Assembly (NCBI RefSeq): GCF_015560805.1
Contig: NZ_JADMSO010000001.1
Coordinates: 310,001-374,000 of the forward strand
Direction of reading: 5' to 3'
From: Mediterraneibacter glycyrrhizinilyticus
Lineage (GTDB): Bacteria; Bacillota; Clostridia; Lachnospirales; Lachnospiraceae
DNA: 64,000 nucleotides
The notes below the pieces were generated by a model. The model did no database searches and was not told where the DNA came from. It was given only the letters and a program-made list of their open reading frames with translations. Within the stretch, counting starts at the first letter, position 1; every line of letters starts with the position of its first letter. Made by a program: the position numbers and the translations under genes. This document shows, piece by piece, positions 17,082 to 25,463 of the stretch.

Positions 17082-19490
17082 ATGGATATCATGCATGAAG
17101 TGATGGATTTTGATTTCGATACTCGTAAGGTGCAGGAAACACATTTCCATCAAAATCTGGAGATACTGTATGTGCTGGACGGCGCGGCGGAGATCCAGAT
17201 CGAAACGGAGAAATATGAGTTAAAGAAAGGCGAGTTTCTGCTTGTCAATGCAAATAAACGGCATTCACTGGCGGAGACGGAGGGGGAACTTCTGATCGCC
17301 GGATTCCGGATCAATTTTACGAAGCTGGCGGAATACCTCGGAACGAACCAGATTTTGTTCTGGTGTAATTCCGGGGCGGATAAAAATGAAGCTTACGAGC
17401 CGTTGAAGCAAGTGCTGAACCGGATCCTGAACCGATTCTACGACCGGGAAAATGAGGGCGCGCTTTATCTCAACAGTATTTACTATGAGGCGCTTTATCT
17501 GCTGACCAGCTATTTTCGGATCAAAGCGGACGACAGCCGGCTGAAAGGAAAGGGAGCGCCGGACAATTCACGCGTATTTGAAATTCAGAATTATGTGCAG
17601 GCGAATTATCAAAAACAGATCAGTCTGAACGATCTCGCGAAGAAATTGTATTTGTCCAATGCATATTTGTCAAAATACATTAAAAAACGGTTTGGATTGA
17701 GTTTTCTGGAATATGTCAACAATATCCGTTTGTTCCATGCGGTGGACGATCTGCTTTATACCGAGAAAAAGATCACAAGGATCGCGCTGGACAATGGATT
17801 CCCGACGACGGCTTCGTTTAACAAAGCATTTCGGGATATTTATAATATGACGCCGTCCGCATACCGGAGCAGTATCCGAAAAGAACAGGCGGAAGAGAAA
17901 AAAGAAGATTCCGGATCGAGAGAGGCAGTGGAGGAAAGGGTCAAACAGTATCTTGCCGGCGGGATCAGCGTGCAGGACGATGTGGCGACGAAAAATCGGG
18001 AGTTGTTCGCGGTGGATGCGAACAAAACAGTCCCGCTTTCAAAAAACTGGAGCCGGATCATCAATATCGGAAAGATCGACGCGCTTCTGGACAGCGACAT
18101 GCAGCAGCAGCTTCTTGTGATGAAAGAGGAGATCGGTTTTTCGTATGTGCGTATCTGGAATATTTTTGTGCAGGATATGTACGATGAGGGCGAGGACGGG
18201 AATTGGCGGTACAATTTCAGCCGTGTGGACAGAGGATTGGATTTTCTTGTGGACAATGGGCTGAAACCGTACATCGAACTGTCGTTCAAACCGATGGACG
18301 TCAGCTATTCGATCAACTCCGCGATGACGAGCAAAGACAATGAGATCATTTTCCATGACAGGGAAAGTTATCAAAAAGTCATGCATGATTTTGCCTCTCA
18401 TCTGATCAACCGGTATGGGATGGATGTGGTGGAAACATGGTATTTTGAATTGTGGAAAGACGACCGGCTGAATATGCAGGATGAGAATGGGTGGTATTTC
18501 GACTGTTTTGAAATCGGATATCATGCATTGAAGCGGATTTCGGAGAAGATCAAGGTCGGCGGGGCGGGGATCGCGCTTGGTTATGACACGCATCAGTATC
18601 ACCGCTTGATACGCAACTGGAAGAAGCGGCAGGTTCATCCGGATTTTCTGACCGTTTATTCCTATTCGTATTTACTGCTTCAACAGGACGGCGTATATTT
18701 TGGAAAACGGTCTCTGGACAGTAATTTTACAAAAAATCAACTGGATATTTTTAAAGAGGTGCTGAAAGAAGAGGAATTTGAACCGGCGGAACTTCATATT
18801 ACAGAGTGGAATTTTACGATCTCCAATCGGAACTGTATCAACGACAGCTGCGCGCAGGGGGCGTATGTGATGAAAACCTGTATCGAATCTGTCGGGAATG
18901 TAGATATGATGGGATTTTGGCACGGTTCGGATCTGCATTCGGAATTTTATGATACGGATGGCGTTTTGTATGGAGAAAGCGGTCTTTTGAGCCGAGACGG
19001 TATAAAAAAACCGTCGTTCTACGCATTTCATTTTCTGCATTTTCTGCAGTCGGATCTGCTCGGAAAGACGGAAAATGCGTTGCTAAGTACGAACGGACGC
19101 GGAAATTATACGATCGTCTGTCATAACTGCAAACAATTGAATTACCGCTATACAATGAAAGAAGAAAAGGATATCGATGTGAAAGACATCGGGGAATTGT
19201 ATGAAGATCTGGACGCGATCCATTTGAAATTTGAGATCCGGAATGTAGAAAACGGTGATTATATCATGCGTAGTTTCTATGTGAACCCGGAAAACGGCAG
19301 TGTGCAGGAGCTTTGGCGGGATATGGAATATCTTCGCGATCTGTCAAAAGGAGAGATCGAATATCTGAGACGTAATGCGACGCCGAAAGTCGAGATGAGA
19401 AAAATCCATGTGGAAGACGGAATCCTCCGTGTGGAGACCAAGCTTTTGGCACATGAGATCCGGGCGTTGGATATTCATTATCAATATTAG
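17082..19490 (+). CDS. AraC-type regulator fused to a GH39-like domain (copy 2)
   Basis: 802 residues with the same layout as the preceding gene: cupin sensor (HFHQNLEILYVLDG), AraC DNA-binding domain (about 167-267, LNDLAKKLYLSNAYLSKYIK), GH39-like barrel and beta-sandwich. The acid/base site reads WYFELWKDD (453-461), so the expected Glu is Asp460 and the following Pro is also lost; ITEW keeps the nucleophile Glu575. The two paralogues are clearly diverged, so the duplication is not recent. A strong terminator follows at once. Confidence 0.85.
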   Translation: MDIMHEVMDFDFDTRKVQETHFHQNLEILYVLDGAAEIQIETEKYELKKGEFLLVNANKRHSLAETEGELLIAGFRINFTKLAEYLGTNQILFWCNSGADKNEAYEPLKQVLNRILNRFYDRENEGALYLNSIYYEALYLLTSYFRIKADDSRLKGKGAPDNSRVFEIQNYVQANYQKQISLNDLAKKLYLSNAYLSKYIKKRFGLSFLEYVNNIRLFHAVDDLLYTEKKITRIALDNGFPTTASFNKAFRDIYNMTPSAYRSSIRKEQAEEKKEDSGSREAVEERVKQYLAGGISVQDDVATKNRELFAVDANKTVPLSKNWSRIINIGKIDALLDSDMQQQLLVMKEEIGFSYVRIWNIFVQDMYDEGEDGNWRYNFSRVDRGLDFLVDNGLKPYIELSFKPMDVSYSINSAMTSKDNEIIFHDRESYQKVMHDFASHLINRYGMDVVETWYFELWKDDRLNMQDENGWYFDCFEIGYHALKRISEKIKVGGAGIALGYDTHQYHRLIRNWKKRQVHPDFLTVYSYSYLLLQQDGVYFGKRSLDSNFTKNQLDIFKEVLKEEEFEPAELHITEWNFTISNRNCINDSCAQGAYVMKTCIESVGNVDMMGFWHGSDLHSEFYDTDGVLYGESGLLSRDGIKKPSFYAFHFLHFLQSDLLGKTENALLSTNGRGNYTIVCHNCKQLNYRYTMKEEKDIDVKDIGELYEDLDAIHLKFEIRNVENGDYIMRSFYVNPENGSVQELWRDMEYLRDLSKGEIEYLRRNATPKVEMRKIHVEDGILRVETKLLAHEIRALDIHYQY

Positions 19491-19496
19491 AAAGAG

Positions 19497-19536
19497 AAGA
19501 GGACAAAAAAAGACATGCTTTTTTTGTCCTCTTTTT
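19497..19536 (+). terminator. Intrinsic terminator after AraC-GH39 copy 2
   Basis: AAGAGGAC plus an A7 tract pairs with a T7 tract plus GTCCTCTT over 16 bp around a 5-nt loop, followed by T residues. It separates the regulator block from the glycoside cluster. Confidence 0.92.
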
Positions 19537-19665
19537 CCGTGGAAGAGAAAAAGAGTCTAAAAGAACTAGTAAATTAGGATAATTTGAGGAAAGTTTTTCT
19601 TTTTTGAACAGGCTATAATGAAGTCAAGTTCAGAGGGAAACTCAAAAAGAAAAGGAGACAGGACA

Positions 19666-20586
19666 ATGAAATTAGGATTTGTGAGTGCAATTCTTGACAC
19701 ATGGACCTACGAGGAAATGATGGATTTTGCAGCAGACCACGGATTTGAGTGTGTGGAAGTTGCATGCTGGCCGCAGGGAAAAGCGGAGAGAAGATATGCC
19801 GGTGTGAGCCACATTGATGTGGATCGTGTGCTGGAAGATGACGCATATGCGAAACACATTCTGGATTACAGCAAAGAGAAAAATGTAGACATTTCTTCTC
19901 TGGCATTCTATCCGAACACAATGGACGGAGATCTGGAAAAGAGAGCGGCAGCAGTTGCACATCTGAAAAATGTGATCCTTGCAAGCGCAAAGCTGGGCGT
20001 CGGCATGGTGACAACATTTATCGGAAGAGACCAGACAAAGACAGTGGAAGAGAATCTGGAACTGGTGAAAGAAGTATGGCCGTCGATCATCAAACTGGCA
20101 GAAGAAAATGATGTAAAAGTTGCGATCGAGAACTGCCCGATGTTGTTCGGACCGGATCAGTGGCCGGGCGGACAGAACCTGATGACAACACCGAAGATCT
20201 GGAGAGAAGTGTTCAAGATTCTGGACAGCGACAATCTCGGAATCAATTATGACCCGTCTCATTTTGTATGGCAGATGATCGATTACATCAAACCGATCTA
20301 TGAGTTTAAAGACAAGATCTTCCATGTACATTATAAAGATATCAAAGTATACAGAGACCGCCTGAATGACTGCGGAATCATGGCTTATCCGCTTGATTTC
20401 ATGTCACCGAAACTTCCGGGACTCGGTGATGTAGACTGGGGTAAATATGTATCCGCGCTGACAGACATCGGATTCGACGGATATACATGTATCGAAGTAG
20501 AAGATAAAGCGTTTGAGGGAAGCAAAGAAAAAGTGGAAGATTCCCTCGTATTAAGCCAGAGATACCTGAAACAGTATGTCATCTAG
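19666..20586 (+). CDS. Sugar phosphate isomerase/epimerase-type TIM barrel
   Basis: 306 residues, xylose-isomerase-like AP-endonuclease-2 fold, cytoplasmic. Candidate metal ligands are Glu155 (VAIENCP), Asp196 (NYDPSHF), His222 (FHVHYKD) and Glu277 (CIEVED), an E-D-H-E set typical of the family. First gene of the C-glycoside-type cluster. It could isomerise or lyse a 3-keto sugar, by analogy with 3-keto-glycoside lyases of this fold; the exact reaction is inference. ATG 19666 follows AAAGGAGACAGG. A TATAAT at 19614-19619 suggests a promoter, though no good -35 is present. Confidence 0.8.
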   Translation: MKLGFVSAILDTWTYEEMMDFAADHGFECVEVACWPQGKAERRYAGVSHIDVDRVLEDDAYAKHILDYSKEKNVDISSLAFYPNTMDGDLEKRAAAVAHLKNVILASAKLGVGMVTTFIGRDQTKTVEENLELVKEVWPSIIKLAEENDVKVAIENCPMLFGPDQWPGGQNLMTTPKIWREVFKILDSDNLGINYDPSHFVWQMIDYIKPIYEFKDKIFHVHYKDIKVYRDRLNDCGIMAYPLDFMSPKLPGLGDVDWGKYVSALTDIGFDGYTCIEVEDKAFEGSKEKVEDSLVLSQRYLKQYVI

Positions 20587-20752
20587 TATGCAAACAAAAG
20601 GAAGCACGAACGAAGTGAGTATTTACTTTTGTGCATACGATGACAGCGAAAGAATCGAGAGCGCGTAAGCGCGGCAGACGCGGATGCGGCTGGATTCTTG
20701 AGCTGATGATGCATAGAAGCGCAAGCAAAGTAAACAACCGCCGTTTAAGGCG
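20586..20752 (+). other. Structured 196-bp spacer before dgpA-like gene
   Basis: Three hairpins in a row: GTATGC/GCATAC with inner CAAAAG/CTTTTG (20586-20638), AAGAATC/GATTCTT enclosing a GCGC-GTAA-GCGC hairpin (20650-20699), and CGCC/GGCG (20739-20752). None ends in a T run, so they do not look like terminators. They may set mRNA stability or translation of the next gene. Confidence 0.55.
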
Positions 20753-20782
20753 TGAGAAATAAGAATCAAAAGGAGAAAAATC

Positions 20783-21895
20783 ATGGAAAAATTAAGAGTT
20801 GCAATTGTTGGATGTGGTGGAATCGCAAATCAGAAGCATATGCCGTCTTTGAAAGCAAACGCTGACAAAGCTGAGATGGTAGCTTTCTGTGATATCATTC
20901 CGGAGCGTGCAGAAAAAGCTGCAAAAGAATACGGAGCAGAGGGCGCGAAAGTTTATACAGATTACAAAGAAATGCTTGCAGACAAGAGCGTTGACATCGA
21001 CGTTGTACATGTATGTACACCGAACGTTGCTCATTGCCCGATCACAGTAGCTGCATTTGAAGCAGGAAAACACGTTATGTGTGAGAAGCCGATGGCTCAC
21101 AACACAGAAGACGCTCAGAAGATGCTGGATGCTTGGAAAGCTTCCGGAAAGAAATTCACGATCGGTTATCAGAACCGTCTGCGTGACGATACACAGACAC
21201 TTCACGCTTCCTGTGAAAACGGAGAACTGGGAGACATCTACTTCGCAAAAGCACACGCTTTGAGAAGAAGAGCTGTTCCGACATGGGGCGTATTCCCGAA
21301 CAAAGCGCTTCAGGGAGGCGGACCGCTGATCGATATCGGAACACACGCATTGGACATCACACTGTGGATGATGAACAACTACGAGCCGGCATCTGTATCC
21401 GGACAGGTATTCTACAAACTGGGACGTCAGGCAGACGGTCCGGAAGGAAACGTATTCGGACCATGGGATCCGGAAACATTTGAAGTAGAAGACTCTGCAT
21501 TCGGTCTGATCAAAATGAAAAACGGTGCGACGATCTACCTTGAGGCATCATGGGCATTGAACGTACTGAAATCCATGGAAGCATCTACAACACTTTGCGG
21601 AACAAAAGCAGGTGCTGAGATCCACCACGGCGGAAGCTATCCGCAGGATGAGCTGATCTACAACACAGTAGAGCACAACCAGCTGATGGAAAAGACAATC
21701 TCTCCGGCAGGCGTTGTTGACTTCTTCGAGGGCGGAGCAGCAGCAGAGGCAGTTCGTGAGCAGACACAGTGGTTGGAAGCAATCCTGAATGACACAGATC
21801 CGCTTGTAAAACCGGAACAGGCATTTGTAGTAACTCAGATTTTGGAAGCAATCTACAAATCAGCAGAAACAGGAAAAGAAGTATTCTTCGACTAA
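20783..21895 (+). CDS. dgpA: DgpA-like Gfo/Idh/MocA oxidoreductase (glycoside C3 oxidation)
   Basis: 370 residues. N-terminal Rossmann fold with VGCGGIANQKH (9-19) for NAD(H); EKP at 101-103 and the DIGTHALD motif (184-191, Asp184/His188) give the catalytic Lys-Asp-His set. The sequence agrees with remembered features of DgpA of puerarin-degrading gut bacteria (RRRAVPTWGV, GGGPLIDIGTHALD), which oxidises the glucose 3-OH of a C-glucoside and can reduce released 3-oxo-glucose. Followed by DgpB- and DgpC-like genes. Codon use is strongly biased (CGT, AAC, GAA, ACA), suggesting high expression. Substrate is inferred. AAGGAG precedes ATG 20783. Confidence 0.82.
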   Translation: MEKLRVAIVGCGGIANQKHMPSLKANADKAEMVAFCDIIPERAEKAAKEYGAEGAKVYTDYKEMLADKSVDIDVVHVCTPNVAHCPITVAAFEAGKHVMCEKPMAHNTEDAQKMLDAWKASGKKFTIGYQNRLRDDTQTLHASCENGELGDIYFAKAHALRRRAVPTWGVFPNKALQGGGPLIDIGTHALDITLWMMNNYEPASVSGQVFYKLGRQADGPEGNVFGPWDPETFEVEDSAFGLIKMKNGATIYLEASWALNVLKSMEASTTLCGTKAGAEIHHGGSYPQDELIYNTVEHNQLMEKTISPAGVVDFFEGGAAAEAVREQTQWLEAILNDTDPLVKPEQAFVVTQILEAIYKSAETGKEVFFD

Positions 21896-21905
21896 TAAAA
21901 TAACT

Positions 21906-22016
21906 ACGGCAGTACCTCCAGGCATCGAACGTGAAATCACTTCCCATTGCTCGATTACATAGACGATGAACCCGGCATATCGGCTGTGATGTGCCGGAGA
22001 CGGTTCTGCCGTTTTT
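21906..22016 (+). terminator. Cloverleaf-like RNA element ending in a terminator tail
   Basis: An outer stem pairs 21906-21916 (ACGGCAGTACC) with 22002-22012 (GGTTCTGCCGT), one mismatch, directly followed by TTTTT. Inside are two arms: ATCGA/TCGAT (21924-21928 with 21951-21955) and CCGGCA/TGCCGG (21972-21977 with 21992-21997). This is a three-way junction plus terminator between dgpA- and dgpB-like genes. It may reduce transcription of the downstream genes or respond to a signal. I could not match it to a riboswitch class. Confidence 0.65.
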
Positions 22017-22076
22017 ATTGATTTATTGAAAATGTGAAAACAGATCTACAATAGATTTAAGGAGGAAATCAAAACA

Positions 22077-22472
22077 ATGGCTGGAAGACAGATTTACAAT
22101 CCGGACGGATTTAAGAATATCGAAGCAGACGGAAAAGTAACTGGTTTTGAATTTCAGTTCAAAGCACAGTATTATCGTGGAATCACACTTTCCATCGTAA
22201 GAGACATCAAAGTAAACGTAGACGGTGTGGACTACCCGAGAGAGGCAGTTCGTCTTACTGTAAACGGAGAGACATTTACTCTCGAAGAAATGCGTACCGT
22301 GATCGATTCCGATTACCGTTGGGAATTCGGCGACTATGCAACCGTATCTGTATTGACGGAGGGCGGACTTTCCAAAGGAAGCCACCACATCAACACACTG
22401 CAGATTATTGACCCGTCCTATATGCCGTTCCAGATCGAGGCGGTATGCGAGACAGATTTCGTGATTGAGTAA
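22077..22472 (+). CDS. dgpB: DgpB-like small (beta) subunit of C-glycoside deglycosidase
   Basis: 131 residues, predicted all-beta, no signal peptide. Features include YYRGITLSIVRDIKVNVDG, REAVRLTVNGETFTLEEM and LSKGSHHINTLQI, as in the C-glycoside deglycosidase beta-subunit (DUF6379-type) family. In characterised systems this subunit forms a hetero-oligomer with a TIM-barrel alpha subunit, and both are needed for C-C bond cleavage of the 3-oxo-glycoside. The alpha-like gene starts 13 bp downstream, consistent with a complex. AAGGAGG precedes ATG 22077. Assigned from remembered family features plus synteny. Confidence 0.8.
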   Translation: MAGRQIYNPDGFKNIEADGKVTGFEFQFKAQYYRGITLSIVRDIKVNVDGVDYPREAVRLTVNGETFTLEEMRTVIDSDYRWEFGDYATVSVLTEGGLSKGSHHINTLQIIDPSYMPFQIEAVCETDFVIE

Positions 22473-22485
22473 GGAGGAACAAAAC

Positions 22486-23544
22486 ATGAGTTACGATATT
22501 AAAAGAAGTGTTTCCCTGTACAGTTATCAGGATGAATATTACAACAAACAGCTTGATCTGGAAGGATGCTTAAGAGAAACCGCAAAAACAGGCGCGACAG
22601 GAGTAGAACTTCTGGCAGAGCAGATGATCCGCAGATTCCCGCTTCCGATCGAGGACGAAGCTTTCCGTGAGCAGTGGTTTGGATGGCTGAAAAAATATAA
22701 TCTGGAGCCGTCCTGCTACGACGCATTTTTGGAAAACCATATTTACGACAACCGTATGCTCTCCATCGGCGAGCAGGTCAATATGATGAAACGCGACATT
22801 CGTCTGGCATCCATGCTCGGATTTAAGAACCTGCGTACACTCGTTTCCACTCCGATGGACGTGATCGAGGGAAGTTTGGAATATGCAGAGAAAATGGACG
22901 TTAAGATCGGTCTGGAAGTGCACGCACCGTTCTCACTGAATTCCGGATGGGCTGACGGATATATGGAGATGATCCACCGCACAGGTACAAAGTATTTCGG
23001 ATTTATCCCGGATATGGGAATCTTCTGCAAGAACATTCCGGACGTTCTGAGAGACAAAGCAAGAAGAATGGGCGCATCCGAAGAATGTATCAAGATCGTA
23101 GACGATGCATATGCACAGAGAATCGAAAAAGGATTCGTGAAGATCAAATATGATCTGGATCTTGGAAAAGCCAACATGGAATACCGTATGGCTAACGGAA
23201 TGAAAGAGATGATGGAAGCCGTAGAAAAAGCAGGCGGCGGTCCGGCAGATATGATGTACGCGGGATCTTCTTTCACATATTCCTGGTCAGATCCGCAGGA
23301 TATCATTGACAACATTGATTACATTTTCCATACACATGCAAAATTCTACAATGTCCATGAAGATTATACAGAGACGGCAGTTGCGATCCCGGAAGTTGTA
23401 GAAGCATTCAAGAAAGCCGGATACAAAGGATACTTAAGTTCAGAGTATGAGGGCGGAGAGCACTTGAGAGCAGATATGGAAGTAGACAGTATCGAACAGG
23501 TAAGACGTCATCAGGAAGCAATGAGAAGAGCGATAGAGGGATAA
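22486..23544 (+). CDS. dgpC: DgpC-like catalytic (alpha) subunit of C-glycoside deglycosidase
   Basis: 352 residues, xylose-isomerase-like TIM barrel. Candidate metal ligands: Glu144 in GLEVHAP, Asp176 in FIPDMG, His282/His284 in FHTHAKF and Glu320 in LSSEYEGG. In the known systems a Mn2+-type centre here promotes deprotonation and elimination of the aglycone from the 3-oxo sugar. ATG 22486 is chosen because AAGGAGG precedes it; an ATG 21 bp upstream sits inside dgpB with no ribosome site. Longer than, and diverged from, the other TIM barrel at 19666. Whether the substrate is a C- or O-glycoside needs assay. Confidence 0.8.
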   Translation: MSYDIKRSVSLYSYQDEYYNKQLDLEGCLRETAKTGATGVELLAEQMIRRFPLPIEDEAFREQWFGWLKKYNLEPSCYDAFLENHIYDNRMLSIGEQVNMMKRDIRLASMLGFKNLRTLVSTPMDVIEGSLEYAEKMDVKIGLEVHAPFSLNSGWADGYMEMIHRTGTKYFGFIPDMGIFCKNIPDVLRDKARRMGASEECIKIVDDAYAQRIEKGFVKIKYDLDLGKANMEYRMANGMKEMMEAVEKAGGGPADMMYAGSSFTYSWSDPQDIIDNIDYIFHTHAKFYNVHEDYTETAVAIPEVVEAFKKAGYKGYLSSEYEGGEHLRADMEVDSIEQVRRHQEAMRRAIEG

Positions 23545-23548
23545 GATT

Positions 23549-24598
23549 ATGGAGAAAATGAAATTAGGAATCGTCGGATTTGGTTTCATGGGACACTGTG
23601 ACGCAGATATGATGGCTACATTTGATGAGATCGATCTTGTGGCAGTTGCAGATACCAATCCGGAACAGTTAAAAGACGCTCCGGAGGGAGTAGAGACATA
23701 CGGAAGCATCGATGAGATGCTGGAAAAAGCGGATATCAACGTTGTGATGGTATCCACTCCGAACCCAAGCCATCCGGAGATGGTAAAGAAAGCGGCTGCA
23801 GCGAAAAAGCATGTCATCTGTGAGAAACCGGCAGCGATGAGTGTTGCTGAGTTTGACGAGATGGTAGCGGCATGTAAAGAGAACGGCGTGATCTTTACCG
23901 TACATCAGCAGAGAAGATGGGATACCGACTACCGCATCATGAAAGAAGTTTATGATAAAAACATGGTCGGCGATATGTATGTGATCAAATCCCAGCTTTA
24001 CGGATTCAACGGAAACATGCATGACTGGCACGTATATCCGGAGATGGGCGGAGGAATGCTCTACGACTGGGGCGTTCATCTGATCGACCAGATGCTGGAT
24101 ATGGTAAAATCTGATATCGTATCTCTGTATGCAGACGTACAGAATGTCATCAATGAAAATGTAGACGACTACTTTAACATCATCATGAAATTTGCAAACG
24201 GCGTGACAGCCGAGATCGAGCTTGGAACATACTATCTGACACCAAAGCGCGGATGGTTCATCGGCGGAAACAAAGGATCTGCAATGATCGACGGATTTGC
24301 AGGCGAGGGAAAGATCGTGCGTACCGCACACTTGCTTGAAAACGTACCGGGCAAGATCACAATGACAGCGGCAGGACCGACAAGAAGCTTCGGACCGGCA
24401 GCTCCGGGACTGCTTCAGGAAGAACCGCTTCCGGAAGTAAACGTATCGCATAGAATGTATTTTGAGCACTTCCTGAAAGCATTTAACGGCGAAGAAGAAG
24501 TGATCATCAAACCGGAACAGGTAAGACGTGTTCTGTGCGTGATGGATGCGGTAAGAGAATCCGCACGTACCGGAAAAGCGATCGAATTTGAAAAATAA
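23549..24598 (+). CDS. Second Gfo/Idh/MocA oxidoreductase of the cluster
   Basis: 349 residues. VGFGFMGH (9-16) is the NAD(P) site, CEKPAAM (91-97) supplies the catalytic Lys, and YDWGVHLID (172-180, Asp173/His177) the remaining catalytic pair. It differs from the DgpA-like gene (MGHCDADMM rather than NQKHMPSL), so it is probably not redundant: it may oxidise a second glycoside class or reduce the 3-keto sugar after cleavage. It starts 4 bp after the dgpC stop, with its ribosome site in the end of that gene, so the two are coupled. Confidence 0.82.
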   Translation: MEKMKLGIVGFGFMGHCDADMMATFDEIDLVAVADTNPEQLKDAPEGVETYGSIDEMLEKADINVVMVSTPNPSHPEMVKKAAAAKKHVICEKPAAMSVAEFDEMVAACKENGVIFTVHQQRRWDTDYRIMKEVYDKNMVGDMYVIKSQLYGFNGNMHDWHVYPEMGGGMLYDWGVHLIDQMLDMVKSDIVSLYADVQNVINENVDDYFNIIMKFANGVTAEIELGTYYLTPKRGWFIGGNKGSAMIDGFAGEGKIVRTAHLLENVPGKITMTAAGPTRSFGPAAPGLLQEEPLPEVNVSHRMYFEHFLKAFNGEEEVIIKPEQVRRVLCVMDAVRESARTGKAIEFEK

Positions 24599-24613
24599 GA
24601 TAAAAACACACAG

Positions 24614-24643
24614 ATTCAGCAGCAGGGAGACTTGTTGCTGAAT
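24614..24643 (+). other. Hairpin after second oxidoreductase
   Basis: ATTCAGCAGCA pairs with TGTTGCTGAAT around a short loop. No strong T run follows, so it may be a weak terminator or an mRNA 3' stabiliser. Confidence 0.45.
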
Positions 24644-24674
24644 TGTGCTTTAAGTAGTAGTAGGAGATATAAAA

Positions 24675-25295
24675 ATGGAAGTATATGAGGCGATCCGAAA
24701 AAGAAAGTCCACAAGAAATTATACAGAGGAAGAAGTGAAGCGAGAGCAGATCGAACAGGTTCTGGAAGCGGGAAGACAGGCTCCGTTTGCCGGGCTGGCG
24801 CAGGCAGGAAAGACTGATTTCCGTCATTTCTTTGTGATAAAAAGAGGAAGCGAAACGGCGGAAAAACTGATGGATCTTGTTCTGGAGGCAAGAAAAGAAG
24901 ATCTGCGTGAAGTAGAAGAAAAACATTTGGAAGAAAAATACCCTGTTTATGCCGGAGCAGTCAAAAATGGTGCGGGAAAGAAACCTGTGGATCTTTTTAT
25001 GGCGCCGCTTCTGATCGTAGCGGCGGAGCGGTCAGGGCGGCCTGCAAGAGAACATGCGGCGCTCGGCTATGTAATGGAGAATATGTGGCTGCGTGCGACC
25101 GAACTGGGGCTGGGGTTCAAACTTTGCTCCGGCGTCAGCGATGTGAAAGATCAGTCGGCGATGAAGCGCCTGTTCGGACTCCCGGAAGAAGAAAATTATG
25201 CATTTGAGGGATGCAGTCTCGGATATGCGGTTTCGGATCTCTACCGGGAAGATACGAGACAATTGCCGGAGTTTGACGTGACATATTTACCGTGA
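24675..25295 (+). CDS. Nitroreductase-family flavoprotein
   Basis: 206 residues. The N-terminal AIRKRKSTRNYTEEEV and RQAPFAGLAQ are the FMN-binding signature of the nitroreductase fold, with GYVMENMWLRATELGLGFK in the second half. Such enzymes bind FMN, usually as homodimers, and reduce quinones, nitro groups or enones with NAD(P)H. Position inside the glycoside cluster suggests action on the aglycone or electron shuttling; the substrate cannot be inferred further. Confidence 0.82.
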   Translation: MEVYEAIRKRKSTRNYTEEEVKREQIEQVLEAGRQAPFAGLAQAGKTDFRHFFVIKRGSETAEKLMDLVLEARKEDLREVEEKHLEEKYPVYAGAVKNGAGKKPVDLFMAPLLIVAAERSGRPAREHAALGYVMENMWLRATELGLGFKLCSGVSDVKDQSAMKRLFGLPEEENYAFEGCSLGYAVSDLYREDTRQLPEFDVTYLP

Positions 25296-25463
25296 CAGCA
25301 AAAATGATATATGTTTTTTTGCTGTTCTTTGAAAAAATCATATATTTTAGGACAAAAAACGGGGCGTTTTTCATCAAAAAACAGATATTTCCGTTTGAAA
25401 AAAGAAAGTACAATAACAGTAAATCAAGGAACTTATTAATAGTAAAAAAGCGAGGGAAAGACA

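Noticed and set aside
21906-22016. Known riboswitch or T-box
   Set aside because: No specifier/T-box sequence or class-specific core could be recognised; kept only as an unassigned structure.
25296-25463. Possible promoter and hairpin before the FAD flavoprotein
   Set aside because: The A/T-rich ATATATG/CATATAT arms are imperfect and no -35/-10 pair with proper spacing was found.
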